8,132 bases of DNA, taken from positions 1 to 8,132 of the forward strand of contig JAFDJC010000155.1 in the NCBI GenBank assembly GCA_019307665.1, read 5' to 3'. The position numbers and the translations under genes are program-made. Each line of letters begins with the position of its first letter. Position 1 is the first letter of the stretch. The notes below the pieces were generated by a model. It was given only the letters and a program-made list of their open reading frames with translations. It searched no databases and had not been told where the DNA came from. The stretch comes from Deltaproteobacteria bacterium. Its GTDB lineage: Bacteria; Desulfobacterota; Desulfobacteria; Desulfobacterales; SURF-7. Of this stretch, positions 1-7,307 are shown in pieces.

Positions 1-94
1 CCCCCATTACAACCTATTGAAAATATATGAATTTCAAAGAACCGTAGTTGCCTTCTCTGTTTATATTTCCAAAAACTAATCGGAAAATATTTAT

Positions 95-157
95 TATAAT
101 CACTATAATAGCATTTTATAATAATTTATTGACATATTATCGGTTTTTATTCATAAT
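95..157 (+). promoter_or_regulatory. Predicted sigma-70-type promoter for pyruvate kinase
   Basis: A perfect -35 hexamer TTGACA lies at 129-134 and a near-consensus -10 CATAAT at 152-157, separated by exactly 17 bases. This is the best promoter-like arrangement I see on the plus strand. The DNA just upstream is very AT-rich and carries three TATAAT hexamers (95-100, 104-109, 117-122), which could act as an UP-like element or as alternative -10 boxes. Transcription would start near 164 and leave a leader of about 250 bases before the ATG at 416. The hexamers are seen directly; promoter activity is inferred. Confidence 0.6.
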
Positions 158-163
158 CCATGC

Positions 164-415
164 TAAGCAAAACGAATTCTTATCTATTGAAATCTTAAGT
201 CCAAAGGGGTGAAACCTTCAGCCCAAAGGGGCGATCCAAAACCCAGCTGATCGTGCCGGGGCTTTTAAGACCGGGACTTTTAAGATCAGATTAATTGTTT
301 TTTAGAGATGCAGTGCATTGATGTTTTTCATAATAATAATTGAAAGTAAAACCCTGTAAGTTTTTTTTCATTGTGATGCAAATATTGTTGTCAAATCTTT
401 GAGGAAAGGGAAGTC
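164..415 (+). promoter_or_regulatory. Long structured 5' leader of pyruvate kinase, possible attenuator or cis-regulatory RNA
   Basis: The leader has no convincing gene. It contains a direct repeat CCAAAGGGG (201-209 and 223-231), a 15-bp tandem repeat (256-270 and 271-285, one mismatch) and three GATC arms. CGATC at 232-236 can pair with GATCG at 249-253. Alternatively CTGATC at 247-252 can pair with GATCAG at 284-289, enclosing a GT-G-CCGG / CCGG-G-AC stem. The two pairings exclude each other. A run of six T (298-303) follows the second stem after eight bases, which gives a loose terminator-like shape. A small palindrome, ATGCA-G-TGCAT, sits at 308-318. I do not recognise a known riboswitch family. 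The pairings are seen in the sequence; the regulatory role is inferred. Confidence 0.35.
256..285 (+). repeat. 15-bp tandem direct repeat, two copies
   Basis: Two adjacent copies of CCGGG(G/A)CTTTTAAGA lie at 256-270 and 271-285, identical at 14 of 15 positions. They sit inside the proposed stem-loop of the pyruvate kinase leader and supply its CCGG pairing arms, so the duplication may itself have created the hairpin. Confidence 0.8.
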
Positions 416-1840
416 ATGACGAATAAAACAAAAATAGTGGCGACAATCGGCCCGGCGTCAAACAGCAGGCCGGTATTGGAAAAAATGATTTTAGCTGGAA
501 TGAATATTGCGCGGCTGAATTTTTCCCATGGTTCCTATGAGGACCATACGAACAATATCCGCCTGATAAGGTCTCTTTCCAGGGAAATGAAGCAACCTGT
601 GGGAATACTTCTTGACCTCCAGGGGCCCAAGATAAGAACAGGAAAATTAAAGAACGGTGAACCGGTATTGCTCAAACGGAATGGGAAACTTCGCATCACT
701 ACAAAAAATGTAGCCGGTACGGCAGAGATTGTTTCCACTACCTACGGAAATTTAATTGGAGACTTGAAAAAAGGGGATACGCTACTCCTTGATGACGGCT
801 TGATCGAACTGAGAGTATTGTCCAAGGCAAAGGATACGGTATCATGTAAAATTATTTATGGAGGAATCTTAAAGGAGCATAAGGGTATAAACCTTCCCGG
901 CGTCAATGTCTCCGCTCCATCATTAACCGCAAAGGATAAAAGAGATCTTAATTTCGGTATTCAAGCCGGAGTCGATTATTTTGCACTTTCTTTTGTAAGA
1001 ACTGCGGAAGACATGACACTTATAAAATCCATAATAAAAAAGCAGGGGGTTGATATTCCAGTCATCGCAAAAATTGAAAAGCCGGAAGCCGTGGATAACC
1101 TGAATGAGATCCTTAAAGTTACGGACGGAATTATGGTGGCACGTGGAGATCTCGGTGTTGAGCTTAAGCCGGAAAAGGTTCCGGCCATACAGAAGCATAT
1201 TATTAATCAGGCAATCAAAGCAAACAAACCTGTTATAACCGCCACTCAGATGCTGGAAACCATGAGCGAAAACCCCGTACCGACAAGGGCCGAAGCATCG
1301 GATGTCGCAAATGCCATTTATGACGGAACAGATGCAGTAATGCTTTCCGGCGAAACCGCATCCGGCAAATATCCTGTGAAAGCCGTGACAATGATGTCAC
1401 GAATCGCTATGGAAACTGAGAAGTCTCCTTTTATTAAGTATAATATTCGACATGAGAAAGATCCGGAAAATACGGTTGCCCATGCCGTAGCCCAGTCTTC
1501 TGTGAATATACTTCATGAAGTTGATGCAAAAACCATTGCTGTTTTTTCCGTGTCAGGATCAACCGCTAAGCTTGTTTCAAAGCATCGACCTTCAAAGCCG
1601 GTCTTCGCATTTACACCTTCCACCGATGTTTACAATCGTCTGGCACTCATCTGGGGCATTACACCTTTATACGTTCCGCGTATCAAGGATACGAGACGCC
1701 TTATTGAAGTAGCAGAAGAAAGAATGATTGAAAAACAGTTTATAAAAAAGGATGATCGTATTGTTTTTATTACAGGCCTGGCACTCACAACAGGCTCAAC
1801 AAATCTGATTAAAATTCATACAATCGGTCTGGATGATTAG
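416..1840 (+). CDS. pyk: Pyruvate kinase
   Basis: Cytoplasmic glycolytic enzyme converting phosphoenolpyruvate and ADP to pyruvate and ATP. The 474 residues match the usual bacterial length. The N-terminal TKIVATIGPAS stretch opens the TIM barrel, followed by R33 and the NFSHG motif (35-39, phosphate and K+ binding), then LDLQGPKIRTG (66-76). The lid domain spans about 77-165. The core motif AKIEKPEA (218-225) gives catalytic K219 and metal ligand E221, RGDLG supplies D245, and ITATQML supplies T277. The C-terminal domain (about 345-474) has an SVSGSTA loop at 378-384, placed like the effector phosphate-binding loop of allosteric pyruvate kinases. There is no extra PEP-utiliser domain. The start is supported by a purine-rich GAGGAAAGGGAA at 401-412. 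It is monocistronic and convergent with the sulfonate-type operon; a direct metabolic link is not shown. Confidence 0.97.
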   Translation: MTNKTKIVATIGPASNSRPVLEKMILAGMNIARLNFSHGSYEDHTNNIRLIRSLSREMKQPVGILLDLQGPKIRTGKLKNGEPVLLKRNGKLRITTKNVAGTAEIVSTTYGNLIGDLKKGDTLLLDDGLIELRVLSKAKDTVSCKIIYGGILKEHKGINLPGVNVSAPSLTAKDKRDLNFGIQAGVDYFALSFVRTAEDMTLIKSIIKKQGVDIPVIAKIEKPEAVDNLNEILKVTDGIMVARGDLGVELKPEKVPAIQKHIINQAIKANKPVITATQMLETMSENPVPTRAEASDVANAIYDGTDAVMLSGETASGKYPVKAVTMMSRIAMETEKSPFIKYNIRHEKDPENTVAHAVAQSSVNILHEVDAKTIAVFSVSGSTAKLVSKHRPSKPVFAFTPSTDVYNRLALIWGITPLYVPRIKDTRRLIEVAEERMIEKQFIKKDDRIVFITGLALTTGSTNLIKIHTIGLDD

Positions 1841-1895
1841 TTTTTATAGCTGATCTCTTTGTGGTTTTTTATTAAGAGAATTTTGGTATTAAGAC

Positions 1896-1950
1896 AATGC
1901 CGGCTGCAAGGCGTTTCTTTGCCTCTTTTAAGATTTTAACAGCCGGCATT
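1896..1950. terminator. Large inverted repeat between convergent genes, candidate bidirectional terminator
   Basis: AATGCCGGCTG at 1896-1906 and CAGCCGGCATT at 1940-1950 form a perfect 11-bp stem around a 33-base loop. The loop can hold a short inner stem (AGGC 1909-1912 with GCCT 1921-1924). It lies between the ends of pyruvate kinase (1840) and xsc (1991), where a shared terminator is expected. Neither strand has a T-run directly after the stem, so it is not a textbook intrinsic terminator and could instead act as an mRNA 3'-end stabiliser. The stem is seen; the function is inferred. Confidence 0.45.
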
Positions 1951-1990
1951 TGAGTGATGAACTGCTGCAATTTAAGGTTGGCATTTCATG

Positions 1991-3724
1991 TTATTTTTTT
2001 GCGTTCAAATGAGCGTACTTCGGGAGATAGCGTATCGGCATCTGTAATGCATCTCTTCTGAAAGGCTCAGCCAGAACTTTTTCCCCACCTTCTATAATCG
2101 CATTGATTACGCATGGCTCACCGGAAGCCACAGCGTCCCTCACAACATCCTGAACATCCCTGTAATCTTCAACTGTATATCCTCTGGCACCCATGTCTTT
2201 TGCTAACTGGTCATAATCAGGGTTTTCCCTGAGATTTGCCCCTACAAAGCGGTTTCCATAATAGTCTATCTGGTTTTTCTTTTCTGCGCCCCATTCAAAA
2301 TTGTTCGCCACAACGGCAATCACCGGGATTTTTTCTCGAACCGCTGTCATCACCTCGGCGATTCCACTGATTCCGTATGCACCATCACCCTGGAATGCAA
2401 AAACCGGGGTATCCGGTTTACCTATTTTTGCGCCCATGGCTGCGCCATAGGCAAATCCGCAGTTACCCCAGCTTAAAGCAGAGATATGCTGTCTGACGTT
2501 GGAAAATTTTAAATAAGCATTGCACATGGAGGAATTATTGCCGATATCGGTCGCTACAATCGATCCCTCGGGCATGGCCAGGGTCAATTCCCTTAGAAGT
2601 CGGCGGGGGTGCATCAGCTTATTGTCGGAAGTCGACCAGTTCTCCAGTTCATCGAACCATATTTGTTTTTCCTTTTCTATATCCTCAATCCGGTCGTTAT
2701 TTACATCCATGCCAGGCTTTAATCCCTTTATCATCAAAAGTAGTTCGGCAGCATATTCTTTTGCATCAGCCACGCTGGCAACATCTACTTTTTTGCTGAG
2801 ACCCAGCACCTTTGGATTTGTGTCTATCTGAATGATTTTGGCGGTTTCGGGCCAATAGTTAATATCATACTGGGGGAGAGTGCCGAAGGGGCCTAGTCGG
2901 GAGCCTATAGCCAGAACCACATCCGCCTTGGCAATTGTCCGCATGGCGGCCTTTGATCCGCAGTAACCTATGGGTCCTGTGGCCAGCCTGTGATCTGCAG
3001 GAAATGTGTCGTTGTGAAGGTAGCTGTTTACAACGGGTGCCGTCAGATACTCTGCAAGTACTTTGACTTCTTCGAGAGCGTTACCCTGTGAAACACCTCC
3101 CCCGGAAAGAATGACCGGGTATTTTGCGTTGATAAGTAAATTAGCTGCCTTTTCAATGGCTTTTTTTGAACCGATTCCTCTCGGAATATCCATTGTAGGG
3201 TAGATTTCATCTTCACAAACACCATAAAAATAGTCTCTTGGAATATTTAAATGTGTGGGACCGTTTTCCGATTTTGCCATATAAAAACAGCGACGGGCCA
3301 GTTCCGCCATTCGCTCAGGACGATTAACCCGAACCTGATAAACCGTCTGTTTTTCAAACATGGCCATCTGGTCCAATTCCTGGAACCCTCCGGTTCCGAT
3401 TCCCATAGTACCGGTTTCCGGTGCAATCGCTACAACAGGTGAATGAGCCCAAAAGGCGGCTGCCATAGCTGAAACAAAATTAGCGGCGCCAGGGCCATTC
3501 TGGGCAATGCAGGATTGTGGTTTTCCTGTTACACGGGCCAGACCGTCTGCTGCATGGCAGGCCGCCTGTTCATGGGCTACGGGAATAAAACGGATTCCCG
3601 CATCCGGAAACAGGTCAAGGGCATCCATGAAAGCTGATCCCACAATACCAAACACCTTTGTAATACCTTCGGCAACTAGCGTTTCAACGAGTGCCTCACT
3701 TGGTGTCATTTTTTGTTTTGACAT
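1991..3724 (-). CDS. xsc: Sulfoacetaldehyde acetyltransferase (ThDP-dependent)
   Basis: Predicted to convert sulfoacetaldehyde and phosphate to acetyl phosphate and sulfite, the carbon-sulfur cleavage step of taurine, isethionate and related sulfonate catabolism, in the cytoplasm. The 577 residues are close to the usual length of about 580-600. The PYR domain covers about 5-170 with the ThDP-activating E52 in AHEQAACH, the central domain about 185-330, and the PP domain about 370-560 with GDG (446-448) and asparagines 474-475. Family-typical stretches include MTPSEALVET, GTMGIGTGGFQE (105-116), LNIPRDYFYG (159-168), NSYLHND (233-239), GSRLGPFGTLPQ (274-285), LSWGNCGFAYG, EWGAEKKNQ (477-485) and EPFRRDAL near the end. 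These fit Xsc better than acetolactate synthase or glyoxylate carboligase. An AAGGAG box precedes the ATG. It is the last operon gene, 18 bp after the dehydrogenase. No phosphotransacetylase gene is adjacent, so acetyl phosphate must be handled by enzymes encoded elsewhere. Confidence 0.9.
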   Translation of the reverse strand: MSKQKMTPSEALVETLVAEGITKVFGIVGSAFMDALDLFPDAGIRFIPVAHEQAACHAADGLARVTGKPQSCIAQNGPGAANFVSAMAAAFWAHSPVVAIAPETGTMGIGTGGFQELDQMAMFEKQTVYQVRVNRPERMAELARRCFYMAKSENGPTHLNIPRDYFYGVCEDEIYPTMDIPRGIGSKKAIEKAANLLINAKYPVILSGGGVSQGNALEEVKVLAEYLTAPVVNSYLHNDTFPADHRLATGPIGYCGSKAAMRTIAKADVVLAIGSRLGPFGTLPQYDINYWPETAKIIQIDTNPKVLGLSKKVDVASVADAKEYAAELLLMIKGLKPGMDVNNDRIEDIEKEKQIWFDELENWSTSDNKLMHPRRLLRELTLAMPEGSIVATDIGNNSSMCNAYLKFSNVRQHISALSWGNCGFAYGAAMGAKIGKPDTPVFAFQGDGAYGISGIAEVMTAVREKIPVIAVVANNFEWGAEKKNQIDYYGNRFVGANLRENPDYDQLAKDMGARGYTVEDYRDVQDVVRDAVASGEPCVINAIIEGGEKVLAEPFRRDALQMPIRYLPKYAHLNAKK

Positions 3725-3742
3725 ATCGTTCTCCTTTCATAT

Positions 3743-4555
3743 TTACTGTTCCAACTCACTTTTAAATTTACGAGTCATCATTCGTTCGTAAAATACAGGC
3801 GCCAGGCGACTGATCCAGTATCCGATTTTGCCGATTGCAGTCAGGACCATGAGATGCTTTCCCTTTTCAGCCCCGCAGAAGATTATTTCAGCTACATTTT
3901 CCGGCGTGTCCGGTTTACCTATAAGAGATTGCGGGTGGCGGGCAATATTTCCATCGCTTCCGAGTGCGCGGGTTTGAAGATTTGTATTAATAAAACCGGG
4001 ACAGACGATCAATACATGCACACCTTTGTGTTTGAGCTCACACCTTAAAGATGAAAAAAGTCCCTGAAGTGCATGCTTGCTCGCACTGTATCCAGTGCGG
4101 CCCAGAAGCGGCGTCAGGCCTGCAACACTTTCGTTGACGATGATTAATCCTTTGCGCTCAATCAGGCTGTTTACGGCTGCCTTTGTGCAGTAAAGGGAGC
4201 CGAAAAAATTGACTTCCATTACTTTACGGTATACCGATAATCTGGTGTTGACAAAGCTGCCCCTCTGAGTAATGCCTGCATTGTTGAACAGAACATCAAT
4301 ACCGCCGTAATGGGCGATGATTTTTTTAATTGCTGCATCGCAATCTTTCCGGTTGCTGACATCACACTTTACGGCAAGCACATCATGGCCGGCCTCCACA
4401 AATTTATTTTGACAGGTCAGGAGGGCATCTTGTTCCATATCGAGAATGGCGATTTTTGCACCCTGGGAGGCGAATTTCCATCCTGTTGCCAATCCAATGC
4501 CGCTGGCCCCACCGGTGATTACTACTACTTTGTTATTAAAATTCCGTTTTTTCAT
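3743..4555 (-). CDS. Short-chain dehydrogenase/reductase (SDR), DHRS7-like
   Basis: A complete classical SDR of 270 residues. The Rossmann motif TGGASGIG is at 14-21. D39 at the end of the second strand suggests preference for NAD(H). NNAG is at 91-94, and the catalytic set is N116, S143, Y156 and K160 (YSASK), followed by PGFINTN at 186-192. The residue before S143 is Glu (NES) where many relatives have Ser, but the Ser-to-Tyr spacing of 13 is normal. The segment NNAGITQRGSF and the PGFINTNLQ region resemble the DHRS7/DHRS7B type. The C-terminus (about 245-270) is long and basic-amphipathic, so loose membrane association is possible. The gene starts 11 bp after the transporter stop, with AGGAG in the gap, and ends 18 bp before xsc. 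The substrate is unknown. A sulfonated alcohol or aldehyde is a context-based guess (compare the SDR sulfoacetaldehyde reductase IsfD). Confidence 0.88.
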   Translation of the reverse strand: MKKRNFNNKVVVITGGASGIGLATGWKFASQGAKIAILDMEQDALLTCQNKFVEAGHDVLAVKCDVSNRKDCDAAIKKIIAHYGGIDVLFNNAGITQRGSFVNTRLSVYRKVMEVNFFGSLYCTKAAVNSLIERKGLIIVNESVAGLTPLLGRTGYSASKHALQGLFSSLRCELKHKGVHVLIVCPGFINTNLQTRALGSDGNIARHPQSLIGKPDTPENVAEIIFCGAEKGKHLMVLTAIGKIGYWISRLAPVFYERMMTRKFKSELEQ

Positions 4556-4566
4556 GCAAACTCCTT

Positions 4567-5505
4567 TTATCCGGCCCGAGCAGGCTCGACCTTTTGGTCA
4601 TCAGGCAAAGGCCGACGAGTGAAGATAAAGGCGGTCACAAGACCTGCAATGATATGCCATATTCCCCACCAGGCAACCACTATGGCCATTCCGCCAAGCC
4701 CATCAAAAAAATTGAAAACCAGTACAAGTCCGAGTGCTGAATTCTGTATTCCAACTTCAATGGATACCGCACGGCAATCCTGTTCATTCAGCTTACTCAA
4801 ACGGCCTGTCCAGTAGCCTAAATTCAGGGCAAGGGCGTTGTGGACAAAGACTGCAAACATAACCAGACCAATATAAGCAATAAAATACTTCCAGTTTGCA
4901 GCCAGGGCTCCTATTACAATCAGAATGAAGAAGACAAGAGAGAATATTTTAAAGGGCTTCCTGACTTTTTCTACAAGCGTCGGGAATATTCTTGCCATAA
5001 GCATGCCGACAATTAAAGGGATACCAAGGATTATAAACACCGTTATAAAGACATCCACAGGGCTGAGGCTTACTTTTTTAAGAATGGCGGCAGTGTCCGG
5101 GTTTAATGATCCCCAGAGGGACAGGTTCAACGGCGTCATGAAAACGGCTGCAGCCGTGGAAACAGCAGTCATACTGATGGATACTGCGCAGTTGCCTTTA
5201 GCCAGGTAGGTCATAATATTGGATAGATTGCCTCCGGGACATGCGGCAACCAGTATCATACCGAGCGCCATGGAAGGGTAGGGCTTCAGAATCATGGTTA
5301 GAAGAAAAGTAAAGGCCGGTAACAGGAGGAACTGGGCAAAAAGACCGATTGCCGGTGCTTTTGGAGACGCTACAATTCGCTTAAAGTCATCCAATTTAAG
5401 CTCAAGAGCAACGCCTAGCATCATCAGCCCGATGGCTCCGTTGATTATCATTATACCGGTTGGATTAAAGTTCAGTTGAACCTGATCTATGACTGCAGGA
5501 TCCAT
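4567..5505 (-). CDS. Bile acid:sodium symporter (BASS/SBF) family transporter
   Basis: An inner-membrane secondary transporter of 312 residues with about nine to ten hydrophobic segments, probably coupling sodium to uptake of an organic anion. Two family signatures are visible: ACPGGNLSNIMTYLAKGN (88-105) and EVGIQNSALGL (250-260). They correspond to the two broken-helix crossover regions of the family, and E250 and Q254 match the conserved sodium-site Glu and Gln of ASBT-type proteins. The start is set at the ATG at 5505 because AAGGAG lies six bases upstream. An in-frame GTG at 5535 would add ten charged residues without such a site. Family members carry bile acids, pyruvate, glycolate or other organic acids, so the family name does not imply bile acids here. 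Position between the ThDP enzyme and the SDR-xsc pair suggests it imports the operon's substrate, possibly a sulfonate. That is inference. Confidence 0.87.
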   Translation of the reverse strand: MDPAVIDQVQLNFNPTGIMIINGAIGLMMLGVALELKLDDFKRIVASPKAPAIGLFAQFLLLPAFTFLLTMILKPYPSMALGMILVAACPGGNLSNIMTYLAKGNCAVSISMTAVSTAAAVFMTPLNLSLWGSLNPDTAAILKKVSLSPVDVFITVFIILGIPLIVGMLMARIFPTLVEKVRKPFKIFSLVFFILIVIGALAANWKYFIAYIGLVMFAVFVHNALALNLGYWTGRLSKLNEQDCRAVSIEVGIQNSALGLVLVFNFFDGLGGMAIVVAWWGIWHIIAGLVTAFIFTRRPLPDDQKVEPARAG

Positions 5506-5511
5506 AGTATG

Positions 5512-5517
5512 CTCCTT
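5512..5517 (-). promoter_or_regulatory. Ribosome binding site that fixes the transporter start
   Basis: AAGGAG on the minus strand lies six bases before the ATG at 5505. It favours this start over the in-frame GTG at 5535. The intergenic stretch upstream (5506-5565) also holds a short GCGCT / AGCGC hairpin (5544-5548 with 5527-5531), too weak to call a terminator. Confidence 0.75.
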
Positions 5518-5565
5518 CCATTTTAAGCGCTCCACGAACTATAAGCGCATTTCCGGGTTATTTGC

Positions 5566-7260
5566 TTATGCTTTATATGCTCCTATATTTGCTAGAGCCA
5601 TGCTGCCCGGGCTGACGGTCGTCGGATCAGTCATGACGTTAATACAGCAGGTCATGTTGGATGCAAATGCTTCTTCCAGCGCAGGGCGGATATCTGCCGC
5701 TTTTTCGACAAGGAAACCCTTGCCGCCCAAGGCTTCAACCATCTTATGATAGTCGACTTTGCCGATAAAAGTGCCGGCTTCAATGGCGTGTCCAATTCTG
5801 ATCTCCTGGCTGTGCCGGATCATGCCCCACCCCAGATCATTGGAAATAACGACAACAATCGGCAGTTGCTTCCTGATGGCATTCTCAAATTCCATGAAGT
5901 TGAAACCTACGGACCCGTCTCCTGTAAGCAGACATACCCGTTTTTCAGGATAAAGAAGTTTGGCGGCATTGGCATAGGGAAGTCCTACGGCCAGAGATCC
6001 GAATATGCCATAATCCAGATAATGACCAGGCTTGTCTATTGTTCTTGTCATGCCGATCCATGTTGTGGTATCTCCTCCGTCTGCGACAACAATATCATCC
6101 GGCTTGTTCATGAAATCATTCACTTCCCGGGCCAGACGCATGGGGTGAATCGGTTCATTGTCATTGTTCCAGTCAGCCTGGGCTAAATTTTTTCCGTCTT
6201 CATGAGCCTTTTCCACAGTGGCTATCCATGGTGCGAATTGGCTTTTCAATGTGTCACTCAGACCTTTTTCATTGATAATTCGGTTGCATTCCATGAGAAA
6301 GCCTTTTGCGTCACTGACAACAGGCAGGTCTATAGTGCGATTCCTGCCAATTTCTTCGGGATTTATGTCAACCTGAACCATTTTTGCTGCCGGGTTAAAA
6401 ATATCGCCGAACATGTAGTAAAGTGAAATGCGCGTGCCTAAGATAATTATCAGATCAGCGGCTACATAAGATGCAAATCCTGCTCCGGGCCTGATCGCCA
6501 GAGCGCCTTCAAAGCAGAGCGGATGTGTGTCCGGTATGGTGCCTCGACCGGCAAGGCTTGTGAATGCAGGTATGCTCGATTTTTCAATGAATTCAACCAA
6601 ATCGTCTTCAGCATGTGCCTGCCAAACACCGGTACCTGCTATTAGTACCGGCTGTTTCGCCTGTTGTATCATCTCAAGAAGGGCTTTTGCTTTGCCGGCG
6701 TCTGCCGGCTTTGCCTCAATGCAGGTTGATGTTTTTTTAACAGCAGCCTTATCGACAGCAGCATTCAGCACATCAACAGGAAATTCAAGATATACCGGTC
6801 CCGGACGGCCGCTTTCTGCGGTCCGGAAAGCCATGTCAACAAACTCCTGAACACGCTCGGTTTTGTGACATACGAGAGTTTTCTTGACCATGGGACCTAT
6901 TGCCGCTTCCTGGGGCATATCCTGGAGATCCAGCTTCTCTCTGTTGTCCAGTCCGACACAGCCGCAGATTAGTACCAGGGGGGTGTTGGAAAAAAAAGCA
7001 CTGGCAACTCCGGTCAATGCATTTGTGAAACCGGGTCCTGCGGTGACCATTGCCACACCTGCTTTTCTTGTCATCTTTCCCCAGGCTTCGGCCATAAATA
7101 CAGCAGCCTGCTCATGGCGTGTATCAAAAAGCGTGATTTCCGTATTCTCAAGATACTGATAGATTGGAGTTATATGCCCGCCGCTTAACGTAAAAATATT
7201 TTTTACTTGTTTTTCGATAAGCGCTTCTGCAACAAGTTGTCCTCCTGTGATAGTTTCCAT
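5566..7260 (-). CDS. ThDP-dependent lyase/decarboxylase, 2-hydroxyacyl-CoA lyase / oxalyl-CoA decarboxylase / ILVBL-like
   Basis: A complete three-domain ThDP enzyme of 564 residues: PYR about 1-170 with activating E50 in DTRHEQAAVF, central domain about 185-330, and PP about 370-545 with GDG (447-449) and N474. Automated annotation would probably say acetolactate synthase large subunit. Several points argue otherwise. FTLSGGHITPIYQ (23-35) and DTRHE (46-50) closely resemble human ILVBL/HACL2. LGTRISLYYMFG (274-285) followed by VQVDINPEEIGRNR (295-308) resembles the GARLNW..FG and later segments of 2-hydroxyacyl-CoA lyase and oxalyl-CoA decarboxylase. No acetolactate synthase small subunit is nearby. 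Likely chemistry is cleavage of a 2-hydroxyacyl-CoA to an aldehyde and formyl-CoA, or a 2-oxoacid decarboxylation; the substrate is not known. AGGAGA precedes the ATG. It lies 47 bp after the broken SDR and 60 bp before the transporter. These comparisons are from memory of the families, not from an alignment. Confidence 0.82.
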   Translation of the reverse strand: METITGGQLVAEALIEKQVKNIFTLSGGHITPIYQYLENTEITLFDTRHEQAAVFMAEAWGKMTRKAGVAMVTAGPGFTNALTGVASAFFSNTPLVLICGCVGLDNREKLDLQDMPQEAAIGPMVKKTLVCHKTERVQEFVDMAFRTAESGRPGPVYLEFPVDVLNAAVDKAAVKKTSTCIEAKPADAGKAKALLEMIQQAKQPVLIAGTGVWQAHAEDDLVEFIEKSSIPAFTSLAGRGTIPDTHPLCFEGALAIRPGAGFASYVAADLIIILGTRISLYYMFGDIFNPAAKMVQVDINPEEIGRNRTIDLPVVSDAKGFLMECNRIINEKGLSDTLKSQFAPWIATVEKAHEDGKNLAQADWNNDNEPIHPMRLAREVNDFMNKPDDIVVADGGDTTTWIGMTRTIDKPGHYLDYGIFGSLAVGLPYANAAKLLYPEKRVCLLTGDGSVGFNFMEFENAIRKQLPIVVVISNDLGWGMIRHSQEIRIGHAIEAGTFIGKVDYHKMVEALGGKGFLVEKAADIRPALEEAFASNMTCCINVMTDPTTVSPGSMALANIGAYKA

Positions 7261-7307
7261 TTTGTCTCTCCTGTTTTATTTTTTGTTTTATTATTCTTTA
7301 GGGTGCC

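Noticed and set aside
160..198. Twelve-codon frame starting just after the pyk promoter.
   Set aside because: Its ATG lies upstream of the expected transcription start near 164, so it would not be translated from that transcript.
200..260. Resemblance of the AAAGGGG..AAACC..GGGGCGA stretch to a c-di-GMP (GEMM) riboswitch.
   Set aside because: Only short scattered matches; the conserved core order and the tetraloop-receptor parts cannot be laid out. A covariance-model search would be decisive.
308..343. Short reading frame ATG..TGA of 11 codons (MQCIDVFHNNN) in the pyruvate kinase leader, possible leader peptide.
   Set aside because: No good ribosome site, no run of a regulatory amino acid, and it overlaps a small palindrome; chance is a sufficient explanation.
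923..1198. Minus-strand and alternate-frame open frames inside the large genes, for example at 923-1198, 2520-2831 and 5746-6186.
   Set aside because: They overlap well-supported genes, lack ribosome sites and recognisable domains, and are explained as shadow frames.
4567..5505. Bile acid metabolism operon (BASS symporter plus steroid-dehydrogenase-like SDRs).
   Set aside because: No bile salt hydrolase or other bile acid genes, and the family name is misleading for bacteria; Xsc is a stronger functional anchor.
5566..7260. Canonical sulfopyruvate decarboxylase ComDE.
   Set aside because: ComDE is much smaller, as two subunits or a short fusion without the central domain, whereas this protein is a full three-domain enzyme of 564 residues. 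Decarboxylation of a similar substrate remains possible.
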